Source of the DNA: Duganella sacchari
Lineage (GTDB): Bacteria > Pseudomonadota > Gammaproteobacteria > Burkholderiales > Burkholderiaceae_D
Reading direction: 5' to 3'
Length of the DNA: 64,000 nt
Assembly (NCBI RefSeq): GCF_900143065.1
Contig: NZ_FRCX01000004.1
Location: forward strand, 372,001 to 436,000
The notes below the pieces were generated by a model. The model searched no databases. It saw only the letters and a list, made by a program, of their open reading frames with translations, and was not told where the DNA came from. The translations under genes were made by a program, and so were the position numbers. Below are positions 43,604 to 52,239 of this stretch, piece after piece; position 1 is the first letter of the stretch, and each line of letters starts with the position of its first letter.

Positions 43604-45511
43604 ATGATTTCAGTTCGCCTTCCTGATGGTTCTGCCCGTGAATTTGACGGCCCAGTCACCGTTGCTCAAGTGGCGTCCAGCATTGCTACCAGCCTGGGCA
43701 AGGCTGCGCTGGCTGGCAAAGTCGACGGCAAAGTGGTGGATACTTCCTACCTGATCGACAAGAATGTCGATCTGGCCATCGTCACCGATAAAGATCCGGA
43801 AGGTCTGGACGTGATCCGTCACTCGACCGCCCACTTGCTGGCGTACGCAGTGAAAGAACTGTTCCCGGACGCGCAAGTCACCATCGGCCCAGTCATCGAA
43901 AATGGCTTCTATTACGACTTCTCGTACAAGCGTCCGTTCACGCCTGACGATCTGGTGGCGATTGAAAAGAAAATGGCCGAGCTGGCCAAGAAGGACGAGC
44001 CAGTCACCCGCAAAGTGCTGCCGCGCGATGAGGCGGTGGCCTACTTCAAATCGATCGGCGAAGCCTACAAGGCTGAAATCATTGCATCGATCCCCGCGGA
44101 TCAGGATGTGTCGCTGTACAGCGAAGGCGGCTTCACCGACCTGTGCCGCGGCCCACACGTGCCATCGACCGGCAAGCTGAAGGTATTCAAGCTCATGAAG
44201 CTGGCCGGTGCTTACTGGCGCGGCGACAGCAAGAACGAAATGCTGCAGCGCGTGTACGGCACCGCCTGGGCGAAGAAAGAAGACCAGGAGCAGTACCTGT
44301 TCCAGCTGGAAGAGGCGGAAAAGCGCGACCACCGCAAGCTGGGCAAGCAGCTGGACTTCTTCCACTTCCAGGACGAGGCGCCAGGCCTGGTGTTCTGGCA
44401 TCCGAAAGGCTGGACCATCTGGCAGCAGGTTGAGCAGTACATGCGCAACAAGTACCAGGTCAATGGCTATCAGGAAGTCAAGGCGCCGCAGATTCTGGAC
44501 TCCAGCCTGTGGGGCAAGACCGGCCACTGGGATAACTACCGCGAAAACATGTTCGTGACCGAGTCGGAAAACCGCTCGTACGCGCTGAAGCCGATGAACT
44601 GCCCGGGCCACGTGCAGATCTTCAACAGCAATATGCGTTCGTACCGCGACCTGCCGTTGCGCTACGGCGAGTTCGGCCAATGCCACCGCAATGAGCCGTC
44701 GGGCGCGCTGCACGGCATCATGCGCGTGCGTGGCTTCACCCAGGATGATGGTCACATCTTCTGCACCGAAGAGCAGATCGAGCCGGAAGTCGTGTCTTTC
44801 CATACGCAAGCGATGGAAGTCTACAAGGATTTCCATTTCCATAATATCGACGTCAAGCTGGCGCTGCGTCCGGACAACCGCATCGGTACCGATGAGGTCT
44901 GGGATGAGGCGGAAGAGGCGCTGCGTTCCGGCCTGCGTGCCTGTGGCGTAACCTGGACCGAGCTGCCGGGCGAGGGCGCGTTCTACGGTCCGAAGATCGA
45001 GTACCACCTCAAGGATTCGCTGGGCCGCCCGTGGCAGGTCGGCACCATGCAGGTTGACTTCTTCATGCCGGAGCGTCTGGGCGCCGAGTATGTTGCGGCC
45101 GACAATAGCCGTAAAGTGCCGGTCATGCTGCACCGCGCCATCGTTGGTTCGATGGAGCGTTTCATCGGCATCCTGATCGAAAACTATGCGGGCGCGCTGC
45201 CGGCCTGGCTGGCGCCGGTGCAGGTTTCGGTGCTGAACATCTCGGATGCGCAGGCGGAATATGTGCAACAAGTGGCTGAAAAGCTGCGCCGCTGCGGGTT
45301 CCGCGTACAGACCGATTTGCGCAACGAGAAAATAAACTATAAAATACGTGAACATTCCGTCCAAAAACTGCCTTACATTCTGGTTGTGGGTGATAAAGAA
45401 CGGGATGCCAACACCGTCGCCGTGCGGGCACGGGGCAATGTCGATCTGGGCGTCATGTCCGTCGATGCCCTGATAGAGCGACTTCAGCAAGACGTCGCCA
45501 CCAAGGCCTGA
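43604..45511 (+). CDS. thrS: Threonyl-tRNA synthetase
   Basis: 635-aa class II synthetase. ATG 43604 ([14 protein letters not shown]) is chosen over ATG 43592 since GGAG sits 6 bases before it and the TGS domain then starts as in homologues. Domains: TGS (1-65), editing domain with [18 protein letters not shown], catalytic core with [10 protein letters not shown] (zinc-binding Cys) and [18 protein letters not shown], and the anticodon-binding domain with [19 protein letters not shown]. First gene of the translation cluster. Confidence 0.97.
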   Translation: MISVRLPDGSAREFDGPVTVAQVASSIATSLGKAALAGKVDGKVVDTSYLIDKNVDLAIVTDKDPEGLDVIRHSTAHLLAYAVKELFPDAQVTIGPVIENGFYYDFSYKRPFTPDDLVAIEKKMAELAKKDEPVTRKVLPRDEAVAYFKSIGEAYKAEIIASIPADQDVSLYSEGGFTDLCRGPHVPSTGKLKVFKLMKLAGAYWRGDSKNEMLQRVYGTAWAKKEDQEQYLFQLEEAEKRDHRKLGKQLDFFHFQDEAPGLVFWHPKGWTIWQQVEQYMRNKYQVNGYQEVKAPQILDSSLWGKTGHWDNYRENMFVTESENRSYALKPMNCPGHVQIFNSNMRSYRDLPLRYGEFGQCHRNEPSGALHGIMRVRGFTQDDGHIFCTEEQIEPEVVSFHTQAMEVYKDFHFHNIDVKLALRPDNRIGTDEVWDEAEEALRSGLRACGVTWTELPGEGAFYGPKIEYHLKDSLGRPWQVGTMQVDFFMPERLGAEYVAADNSRKVPVMLHRAIVGSMERFIGILIENYAGALPAWLAPVQVSVLNISDAQAEYVQQVAEKLRRCGFRVQTDLRNEKINYKIREHSVQKLPYILVVGDKERDANTVAVRARGNVDLGVMSVDALIERLQQDVATKA

Positions 45512-45548
45512 TCGCACTGGCATTCATTAGATTTTAAAAGGAATCACC

Positions 45549-46070
45549 ATAGCTACTGACAAGTCGCATCGCATCAATGGCGAAATCACTGCCCCTGAAA
45601 TGCGTTTAAGTGGGGTCGATAACGAGCCTCTCGGTATCGTGAGTTTGGCCGAAGCCTTCCGCCTGGCGGAAGCGGCGGACGTCGACCTGGTCGAGATCGC
45701 ACCTACCGCGGTCCCACCGGTCTGCCGTCTGATGGACTACGGCAAGTTCAAGTATTCGGAGCAGAAGAAGGCTCACGAAGCGAAATTGAAGCAGAAGGTC
45801 ATCTCCGTGAAGGAAGTCAAATTCCGTCCGGGTACTGATGATGGCGACTACAATATCAAGCTGCGTAACCTCATCAAGTTCCTGGAAGACGGTGACAAGA
45901 CCAAGATCACCTTGCGCTTCCGTGGCCGCGAGATGGCGCACCAGGATATTGGTTTCCGTATGCTGGAACGCCTGAAAGCCGATCTGGAGCCGCATGGCCA
46001 GGTCGAGCAGTTCCCGAAAATGGAAGGCCGCCAGATGATTATGGTGCTGGCACCGAAGAAAAAGAAGTAA
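45549..46070 (+). CDS. infC: Translation initiation factor IF-3, AUA start codon
   Basis: 173-aa IF-3. The conserved N-terminus ([21 protein letters not shown]) is encoded upstream of the first ATG, and the only in-frame initiator placed correctly behind the AAAAGGA ribosome site (6-base spacing) is ATA at 45549; an in-frame TAG lies 21 bases before it. A non-canonical start is the hallmark of infC, where IF-3 rejects its own start codon and so limits its own synthesis; AUU is the best-known case. The first ATG (45600) would remove 17 conserved residues. A terminator hairpin follows the stop. Confidence 0.9.
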   Translation: MATDKSHRINGEITAPEMRLSGVDNEPLGIVSLAEAFRLAEAADVDLVEIAPTAVPPVCRLMDYGKFKYSEQKKAHEAKLKQKVISVKEVKFRPGTDDGDYNIKLRNLIKFLEDGDKTKITLRFRGREMAHQDIGFRMLERLKADLEPHGQVEQFPKMEGRQMIMVLAPKKKK

Positions 46071-46088
46071 ATTGCTATAGTGGCAATC

Positions 46089-46118
46089 AAAAAAAGGGCG
46101 CAACAGTGCCCTTTTTTG
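46089..46118 (+). terminator. Intrinsic terminator/attenuator between infC and rpmI
   Basis: AAAAAAGGGC (46090-46099) and GCCCTTTTTT (46108-46117) pair around GCAACAGT, with the T run forming the tail. It partly separates infC expression from the two ribosomal protein genes. Confidence 0.82.
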
Positions 46119-46129
46119 TTTTTCTGGGC

Positions 46130-46135
46130 TATAAT
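46130..46135 (+). promoter_or_regulatory. Candidate -10 element for rpmI-rplT
   Basis: A perfect TATAAT follows the infC terminator, 131 bases before rpmI. The sequence 17 bases upstream (TGCCCT) is a poor -35, so an internal promoter is plausible but not firm. Confidence 0.4.
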
Positions 46136-46242
46136 TGTCGGCTGTAGTAAATGTAGTGGACTCGCATCCGCTGCACAAACAAGTGAGAGCAGGCATCTAA
46201 GAGCGACGTAGTGTTGCCACCTGTAATCCTGTTTAATAGGAG

Positions 46243-46258
46243 CTGTCCGAGAGGACAG
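46243..46258 (+). promoter_or_regulatory. GNRA-capped hairpin over the rpmI ribosome-binding region
   Basis: CTGTCC and GGACAG pair around the tetraloop GAGA, ending 7 bases before the rpmI ATG. The stem and loop include the GAGAGG that would serve as the Shine-Dalgarno sequence. This fits translational control of rpmI-rplT, for which L20 autoregulation is known in other bacteria. The specific L20 link is inference. Confidence 0.5.
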
Positions 46259-46265
46259 AATATCT

Positions 46266-46463
46266 ATGCCAAAAATGAAAACCAAGAGCTCCGCGAAAAA
46301 ACGTTTTCGCGTGCGTCCAGGTGGTACCGTTAAATCGGGTATGGCTTTCAAACGCCACATCCTGACCAAGAAGACGACGAAGAACAAGCGTCAACTGCGC
46401 GGCACCCGTAACATCGATGCGACCGACGTCCAGCGCGTCTACGCTATGATGCCATCCGCTTAA
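46266..46463 (+). CDS. rpmI: 50S ribosomal protein L35
   Basis: 65-aa basic protein with the family pattern [22 protein letters not shown] and [16 protein letters not shown]. Full length. It precedes rplT by 25 bases in the usual L35-L20 pair. Confidence 0.98.
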   Translation: MPKMKTKSSAKKRFRVRPGGTVKSGMAFKRHILTKKTTKNKRQLRGTRNIDATDVQRVYAMMPSA

Positions 46464-46488
46464 TCTCACACTCAATTAAGGAGCTAAT

Positions 46489-46848
46489 ATGCCTCGAGTA
46501 AAACGTGGGGTTACTGCGCGTGCCCGTCATAAAAAAGTACTGAATCTTGCCAAAGGCTACCGCGGTCGTCGTAGCAAGGTATACCGTATTGCCAAGCAAG
46601 CAGTGATGCGCGCTGGCCAGTACGCATACCGTGACCGTCGTAACAAGAAGCGCGTCTTCCGCCGCCTGTGGATCGCCCGTATTAACGCTGCTTCCCGTGA
46701 GCACGGCGTTACCTACAGCGTATTCATGAACGGTCTGAAGAAAGCTGCTATCGAACTGGACCGTAAAGTCCTGGCCGATATGGCTGTTATGGACAAGCCA
46801 GCATTCGCTGCGATTGTCAACGTCGTGAAAGCTAAAATCGCTGCTTAA
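46489..46848 (+). CDS. rplT: 50S ribosomal protein L20
   Basis: 119-aa protein, full length, starting [25 protein letters not shown] and with [22 protein letters not shown]. It assembles early on 23S rRNA and represses its own operon in several bacteria. An attenuator-like hairpin separates it from pheS. Confidence 0.98.
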   Translation: MPRVKRGVTARARHKKVLNLAKGYRGRRSKVYRIAKQAVMRAGQYAYRDRRNKKRVFRRLWIARINAASREHGVTYSVFMNGLKKAAIELDRKVLADMAVMDKPAFAAIVNVVKAKIAA

Positions 46849-46868
46849 TGCATTGATTTAAGATTCGC

Positions 46869-46928
46869 TATGCCGGCAACGGCATACGTTAGGAACGGGG
46901 CAAAGGTGTGAACCTGTGCCCCGTTTTT
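46869..46928 (+). terminator. Double hairpin (attenuator/terminator) upstream of pheS
   Basis: Two stems in the 102-base rplT-pheS gap. The first, TATGCCG/CGGCATA around the tetraloop GCAA, spans 46869-46886. The second, AACGGGGCA (46894-46902) with TGCCCCGTT (46917-46925), contains an inner AGGT/ACCT stem and runs into TTTTT, an intrinsic terminator 22 bases before pheS. In enterobacteria pheST is attenuated through a Phe-rich leader peptide; no Phe-containing leader frame is seen here. Confidence 0.75.
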
Positions 46929-46950
46929 GATTCAAGGATAAGAAAAACGC

Positions 46951-47970
46951 ATGGACTCCCTGGAACAACTCGTTGCCTCTGCAGTGCTGGATTTCGACGC
47001 GGCCAAAGATGACGCCGCCGCACTGGAAAACGCCAAAGCCAAATACCTGGGCAAGACCGGCCAGATTACCGAATTGATGAAGGGCCTGGGCAAGCTCGAG
47101 CCTGAGGCCAAGAAGGCGCAGGGTGCGCTGATCAACGCCGCCAAGCAGCAGATCGAAGCCGCGCTGAATGCGCGCCGTGATGCGCTGGCCGAAGCCCAGT
47201 TGCAAGTCCGCTTGAATGCCGAGGCGATTGACGTCTCGCTGCCTGGCCGCGGCCGCGCCGGCGGTGGCATCCACCCGGTGATGCGTACCTGGGAGCGCGT
47301 GGAAGAGATCTTCCGCTCGATCGGTTTCGACGTGGCCGACGGCCCGGAAATCGAAAACGACTGGACCAACTTCACCGCGCTGAACAGCCCGGAAAACCAT
47401 CCTGCGCGTTCGATGCAGGATACCTTCTACGTGGACGGTAACGACAGCGAAGGCAAACCGCTGCTGCTGCGCACCCACACCTCGCCGATGCAGGTGCGCT
47501 ACGCGCGCAGCCACACGCCGCCGATCAAGGTGATCGCACCAGGCCGCACCTACCGCGTGGACAGCGATGCCACCCACTCGCCAATGTTCCACCAGGTTGA
47601 AGGCCTGTGGATCGCCGAGAACATCAGCTTTGCCGACCTCAAGGGCGTGTACCTGAACTTCGTCAAAGCCTTCTTCGAGACCGACGACCTGCAAGTGCGT
47701 TTCCGTCCGTCCTACTTCCCGTTCACCGAACCATCGGCCGAAATCGACATCGCGTTTGGCAGTGGTCCGCTCAAAGGCCGCTGGCTGGAAGTGTCTGGCT
47801 CAGGCCAGGTGCACCCATCGGTGGTGCGCAATTTCGGCCTGGATCCGGAAAAGTACATTGGTTTCGCGTTCGGCTCCGGCCTGGAGCGCCTGACCATGCT
47901 GCGCTACGGGATCAACGACCTGCGCCTGTTCTACGAAGGTGATCTGCGTTTCCTGAAGCAGTTCAATTAA
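46951..47970 (+). CDS. pheS: Phenylalanyl-tRNA synthetase alpha subunit
   Basis: 339-aa class II catalytic subunit. N-terminal coiled coil ([22 protein letters not shown]), motif 1/2 region with [28 protein letters not shown] (in parts), [21 protein letters not shown], and motif 3 with [18 protein letters not shown]. It pairs with PheT encoded 33 bases downstream. Confidence 0.98.
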   Translation: MDSLEQLVASAVLDFDAAKDDAAALENAKAKYLGKTGQITELMKGLGKLEPEAKKAQGALINAAKQQIEAALNARRDALAEAQLQVRLNAEAIDVSLPGRGRAGGGIHPVMRTWERVEEIFRSIGFDVADGPEIENDWTNFTALNSPENHPARSMQDTFYVDGNDSEGKPLLLRTHTSPMQVRYARSHTPPIKVIAPGRTYRVDSDATHSPMFHQVEGLWIAENISFADLKGVYLNFVKAFFETDDLQVRFRPSYFPFTEPSAEIDIAFGSGPLKGRWLEVSGSGQVHPSVVRNFGLDPEKYIGFAFGSGLERLTMLRYGINDLRLFYEGDLRFLKQFN

Positions 47971-48003
47971 TTCGGCCCCGATAACAAGAAAGTTCGAACG
48001 AAT

Positions 48004-50430
48004 ATGCAATTCTCCGAAAACTGGCTCCGTACCATGGTCGATCCGAAGATGACTTCGGATGAACTGGCCCATCTGCTGACGATGTCCGGCCTGGAAGTGG
48101 AAGAAGTGGAAGCTGTCGCGCCGCCGTTCTCCAACGTGGTGGTTGGCCACGTGCGCGAAATGATGAAGCACCCGAATGCGGACCGCCTGAACGTCTGCCA
48201 GGTCGACGTCGGCACCGGCACCTTGCTCAACATCGTCTGCGGCGCGCCGAATGTGCGCCCGGGCCTGAAGGTGGTGTGCGCCATGGCTGGCGCCGTGCTG
48301 CCGCCAGGCGCCGATGGCAAGCCGTTTGAAATCAAGGTGGGCCAGCTGCGCGGCGTCGAGTCGCAAGGCATGCTGTGCTCGGCCAAGGAACTGAAACTGT
48401 CGGAAGAGGGCAGCGGCCTGCTGGAACTGCCGGACGACGCGCCGATCGGCAAGAACTTCCGCGACTACTACGCGCTGAACGATCTCAAGTTCACCATCAA
48501 GCTGACCCCGAACAAGGCGGACTGCCTGTCGGTACTGGGCGTGGCGCGTGAAGTGTCGGCGCTGACAGGCGTGACGCTGACGGCGCCGACCTTCCGTGCG
48601 GTGACGGTCAACAGCGATGAAAAACTGCCGGTGAAAATCTCGGCGCCGGACCTGTGCGGCCGTTTCTCGGGCCGTGTGATCCGCAACCTGAATGCCAAGG
48701 CCGTCACCCCGGACTGGATGAAGCAGCGCCTCGAGCGCAGCGGCCAGCGTTCGGTGTCGGCGCTGGTGGACATCTCCAACTACGTCATGCTGGAGTTGGG
48801 CCGTCCGACCCACGTGTTCGATCTGGCCAAGATCCACGGCGGCCTGGACGTGCGCTGGGGTCGCAAGGGCGAATCGCTCAAGCTGTTGAACGGTAACACC
48901 ATCGAGATCGATGAGTGGGTTGGTGTGATCGCCGACGACCAGGAAATCGAATCGCTGGCCGGCATCATGGGCGGCGATGCCACGGCCGTGTCGCTGGACA
49001 CCGAAAACATCTATCTGGAAGCAGCGTTCTGGTGGCCAAATGCCATCCAGGGCCGTGCCCGCAAGTACAACTTCTCGACCGACGCAGCGCACCGCTTCGA
49101 GCGTGGCGTGGACTATGCCACCACCGTGGAGCATATCGAGCGCATTACCGCACTGCTGATCGAAATTTGCGGCACCGCGACGACGCAAGTGGGTCCGGTG
49201 GACGACCAGATTGTCAATCTGCCTCAGCCTCAGCCAGTCAAGCTGCGCACCGCGCGTGCGCAGAAGGTGATCGGCGTGGCGCTGGACGACCAGGTCATCG
49301 CGGACATCTTTACCCGTCTGGCGCTGCCGTTCACGCTGGAAGACGGCGTGTTCAGCGTGAACGCACCCTCGTACCGCTTCGACATCGAAATCGAGGAAGA
49401 CCTGATCGAGGAAGTGGCGCGTGTCTACGGCTTCGAGAACATCCCGACCGTGGCGCCTGTGGCGGCCAACACCATGATTATCGCGCCGGAAAACACCCGT
49501 TCGCTGTTCGCGGTGCGCCACCAGCTGGCCGATCTGGGCTATCAGGAAGTGGTCAACATGAGCTTCGTGGAAGCGGCATGGGAAGCGGACTTTGGCGGCA
49601 ACACCAATCCGATCAAGCTGCAGAACCCGATCGCCAGCCAGCTGAGCGTGATGCGTTCGACGCTGGTCGGCAGCCTGGTGGCCAATGTGCGTTACAACCT
49701 GAACCGCAAGACCAGCCGCGTACGCGCGTTTGAAATCGGCGCGACCTATCACCGTGACGACAGCGTGGCCGATGGCGCGCTGACCGTGGCCGGTTACCAC
49801 CAGCCTAAGCGCGTGGCAGGCATTGCCTACGGTCCGGTGGCGGACGAGCAGTGGGGCCAGGCCACCCGTGCCGTGGACTTCTTTGACGTCAAGGCCGACC
49901 TGGAGAATCTGTTCGCGCCAGTACAGCTGCGTTTCGTGAAGGCGGAACACCCGGCGCTGCACCCTGGCCGCTCGGCCCACGTGCTGCTGGACGGCAAGGT
50001 CATCGGCTTTATCGGCGAGCTGCACCCGCGCTGGCTGCAGAAATACGAGCTGCCAAACGCCCCCGTTGTGTTTGAAGTTGAGGCGATTGCCTTGCAGCAA
50101 CGGCCTGTGCCAAAATATGACGAAATTTCCAAGTTCCCGGGCGCCACCCGTGACCTGGCTGTGGTCGTCAAGCAGGCGGTCCCAGCACAGGATTTGCTGG
50201 ATGCGTTTAATGCCGCTGTGCAAGCAAGTCCGCAAGGCAAGATTGTGCAAGCCATTGTTTTGTTTGACGAATATCGTGGTAAAGGGTTGGAGGCGGACGA
50301 AAAATCGCTTGCTTTCCGCTTTAGCTTGCAAGATACTCAAAACACGCTGCAAGACGATGTAGTGGAAGCTGTGATGGCTGCCGCCGGCGACGCTGCGAAG
50401 CAAAAACATGGTGCTCGCCTGCGTTCTTAA
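48004..50430 (+). CDS. pheT: Phenylalanyl-tRNA synthetase beta subunit
   Basis: 808-aa subunit, full length. Order of domains: EMAP-like tRNA-binding region ([26 protein letters not shown], in parts), B3/B4 editing domain, B5 region, a catalytic-like core and the C-terminal anticodon-binding FDX-ACB domain ([31 protein letters not shown]). A terminator hairpin lies 25 bases past the stop. Confidence 0.98.
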   Translation: MQFSENWLRTMVDPKMTSDELAHLLTMSGLEVEEVEAVAPPFSNVVVGHVREMMKHPNADRLNVCQVDVGTGTLLNIVCGAPNVRPGLKVVCAMAGAVLPPGADGKPFEIKVGQLRGVESQGMLCSAKELKLSEEGSGLLELPDDAPIGKNFRDYYALNDLKFTIKLTPNKADCLSVLGVAREVSALTGVTLTAPTFRAVTVNSDEKLPVKISAPDLCGRFSGRVIRNLNAKAVTPDWMKQRLERSGQRSVSALVDISNYVMLELGRPTHVFDLAKIHGGLDVRWGRKGESLKLLNGNTIEIDEWVGVIADDQEIESLAGIMGGDATAVSLDTENIYLEAAFWWPNAIQGRARKYNFSTDAAHRFERGVDYATTVEHIERITALLIEICGTATTQVGPVDDQIVNLPQPQPVKLRTARAQKVIGVALDDQVIADIFTRLALPFTLEDGVFSVNAPSYRFDIEIEEDLIEEVARVYGFENIPTVAPVAANTMIIAPENTRSLFAVRHQLADLGYQEVVNMSFVEAAWEADFGGNTNPIKLQNPIASQLSVMRSTLVGSLVANVRYNLNRKTSRVRAFEIGATYHRDDSVADGALTVAGYHQPKRVAGIAYGPVADEQWGQATRAVDFFDVKADLENLFAPVQLRFVKAEHPALHPGRSAHVLLDGKVIGFIGELHPRWLQKYELPNAPVVFEVEAIALQQRPVPKYDEISKFPGATRDLAVVVKQAVPAQDLLDAFNAAVQASPQGKIVQAIVLFDEYRGKGLEADEKSLAFRFSLQDTQNTLQDDVVEAVMAAAGDAAKQKHGARLRS

Positions 50431-50455
50431 GCGTTGCATTTTTGACTAATCGGGA

Positions 50456-50485
50456 GTCCGGCCTGTGCCGGACTTGTTCATTTTT
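50456..50485 (+). terminator. Intrinsic terminator after pheT
   Basis: GTCCGGC (50456-50462) and GCCGGAC (50467-50473) pair around CTGT, followed by TTGTTCATTTTT. It lies between pheT and ihfA, so ihfA is served by read-through or by its own promoter. Confidence 0.8.
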
Positions 50486-50572
50486 GATATAAGGCAGGGC
50501 TGGAAAATTAATAACAACGACGTTGATTCCGCCGTACTCCAATCCGCATTGGCTGCCGATCTGCACCGGGCC

Positions 50573-50920
50573 ATGCAGGTTGCCAAAGTGCGCCAGGATG
50601 CGGAAAAAGATTTGCCGACGCTGACCAAGGCAGAGCTGGCCGAACTGTTGTTCGAGCAAGTCGGTCTGAATAAGCGTGAGGCCAAGGACATGGTGGAAAC
50701 CTTCTTTGACGAAATCCGCAACGCGCTCGAGCGCGGCGAGGCCGTCAAACTGTCCGGTTTCGGTAATTTCCAGCTGCGCGACAAGCCGCAGCGCCCGGGC
50801 CGGAATCCGAAGACGGGCGAAGAAATCCCGATCACGGCGCGCCGCGTCGTGACCTTCCACGCCAGTCAAAAACTCAAGGGCATGGTAGAAGAGAGCAATC
50901 CGATGGCGCGCGCCGCCTGA
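50573..50920 (+). CDS. ihfA: Integration host factor alpha subunit
   Basis: 115 aa from ATG 50573. The HU/IHF fold is complete: [32 protein letters not shown] (in parts), [30 protein letters not shown] with the DNA-intercalating proline region, and [13 protein letters not shown]. The true start is uncertain. ATG 50573 has only a weak ribosome site, and the frame stays open upstream with a protein-like stretch ([16 protein letters not shown]); a GTG at 50465 lies inside the pheT terminator and is unlikely. It is followed 17 bases later by the MerR-family gene, as in other betaproteobacteria. Confidence 0.93.
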   Translation: MQVAKVRQDAEKDLPTLTKAELAELLFEQVGLNKREAKDMVETFFDEIRNALERGEAVKLSGFGNFQLRDKPQRPGRNPKTGEEIPITARRVVTFHASQKLKGMVEESNPMARAA

Positions 50921-50937
50921 ACGGGAGCTAAGCAGCG

Positions 50938-51351
50938 ATGAACGATCGACTCGCCAAGTCCGAACTGGTCGTCTTGCCGCCGATTCCAGCCAAACGCTAT
51001 TTCACCATCGGTGAGGTCAGCGAGCTGTGCGGCGTCAAGCCGCATGTGTTGCGTTACTGGGAGCAGGAATTCACCCAGCTCAAGCCGGTCAAACGCCGCG
51101 GCAACCGCCGCTATTACCAGCATCATGAAGTGCTGCTGATCCGCCGTATCCGTGAGCTGCTGTATGAACAGGGCTTCACCATCAGCGGTGCACGCAACAA
51201 ACTCGATAGCCGTGCTTACGACGGCGCCGCCGCGGAGTATGATGGTGGAGCAGTCAACGGAGTGGATGCGGTAGCCGTTGAACCTCCGCTGGACCGCGAA
51301 ATGATACGCAGCGAGTTACTGGCCATCCTGGGGTTGCTTAAGCAGGACTGA
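50938..51351 (+). CDS. MerR-family transcriptional regulator
   Basis: 137 aa. Winged helix-turn-helix KRYFTIGEVSELCGVKPHVLRYWEQEF and RRYYQHHEVLLIRRIRELLYEQGFTI; no metal-binding cysteines at the C-terminus, which is acidic and Ala/Gly-rich before a short helix. It is the conserved partner encoded behind ihfA; its target is unknown. Confidence 0.93.
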   Translation: MNDRLAKSELVVLPPIPAKRYFTIGEVSELCGVKPHVLRYWEQEFTQLKPVKRRGNRRYYQHHEVLLIRRIRELLYEQGFTISGARNKLDSRAYDGAAAEYDGGAVNGVDAVAVEPPLDREMIRSELLAILGLLKQD

Positions 51352-51497
51352 AGAGCGACAGCAGAGGCGCGCACCGCAGGCGCAAAGCGCGGTCCGGGAA
51401 TTGATTGCTGCTATACTTTCAATGTTATTCGATTATCAGCGACGCTGATGCACGGTGGCGGATAGCCCGCTATGTACGGGCACGACGAGAGGAAACA

Positions 51498-52130
51498 ATG
51501 ATACGCGTTGCCATTTGTGACGACCATCAAATTGTAAGAGCAGGCTTTAAACAGATTTTTTCATCGTCGGATGATTTCGACGTCGTGGCGGAAGCCGGTA
51601 CCGGCCGTGAAGCGCTGGATATCGCCCGCCGCGAAATTTGCGACGTGCTGCTGCTCGATATCGCTATGCCTGATCAGAGCGGTATCGACACGTTGCGCAC
51701 CATACGCCAGGGCCAGCCGGATTTGCCGGTGCTGATCCTGTCCGGCTACCCAGCCCAGCAGTACGCGCTGAATCTGTTCAAGATGGGCGCCAACGGTTAT
51801 CTGAACAAGGAATGTGAAGCGGATGAGCTGATGACTGCCGTGCGGACCGTGTATCAGGGGCGCCGCTATGTGAGCTCGCAAGTGGGCGAACTGCTGGCGC
51901 AGAGCTTTGACCGCGATCCAAACACGGCGCTGCATACTGAGTTGTCGGACCGCGAGTTCCAGGTCTTCCTGCGTCTGGCGCGCGGTGCGACGGTGTCGGA
52001 CATCGGTGTGGCGCTGTCGCTGAGCATCAAAACGGTGTCAACTTACCGCACCCGTATCATGGAGAAAATGGGGATGCAGTCCAATTCGGACCTGACCTAT
52101 TACGCCATGAAAAACAATCTTCTTGACTAG
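51498..52130 (+). CDS. NarL/FixJ-family response regulator
   Basis: 210 aa. Receiver domain with acidic pair CDD (8-10), phospho-acceptor Asp54 in LLLDIAMPD and Lys in NKE; C-terminal LuxR-type HTH (LSDREFQVFLRLARGATVSDIGVALSLSIKTVSTYRTRIMEKMG, in parts). ATG 51498 has GAGAGGAAAC before it. It is encoded 109 bases ahead of a HisKA_3 histidine kinase, its likely partner. Confidence 0.93.
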   Translation: MIRVAICDDHQIVRAGFKQIFSSSDDFDVVAEAGTGREALDIARREICDVLLLDIAMPDQSGIDTLRTIRQGQPDLPVLILSGYPAQQYALNLFKMGANGYLNKECEADELMTAVRTVYQGRRYVSSQVGELLAQSFDRDPNTALHTELSDREFQVFLRLARGATVSDIGVALSLSIKTVSTYRTRIMEKMGMQSNSDLTYYAMKNNLLD

Positions 52131-52136
52131 CAACAC

Positions 52137-52159
52137 GCGCGCACGCTTGCGGTGCGCGC
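52137..52159 (+). other. GC-rich hairpin between the response regulator and kinase genes
   Basis: GCGCGCAC (52137-52144) pairs perfectly with GTGCGCGC (52152-52159). No T run follows, so it is not a classical terminator; it may slow polymerase or stabilise the upstream mRNA. A TATAAT at 52185-52190 without a good -35 could start the kinase transcript. Confidence 0.45.
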
Positions 52160-52239
52160 AAACGCGAAAAAATTCCTTCCAGTCTATAATTGCTTAGTCT
52201 GGGCGCATCCCCGCCCGGAAACTATAGTGAAGGAAACGG

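Noticed and set aside
46870..46911. Possible pheM-like leader peptide before pheS
   Set aside because: The 13-codon frame contains no phenylalanine and has no clear ribosome site.
50465..50572. GTG start giving a 151-residue IHF-alpha
   Set aside because: The codon lies within the stem-loop of the pheT terminator and the first residues are not IHF-like; part of the extension remains open as a finding.
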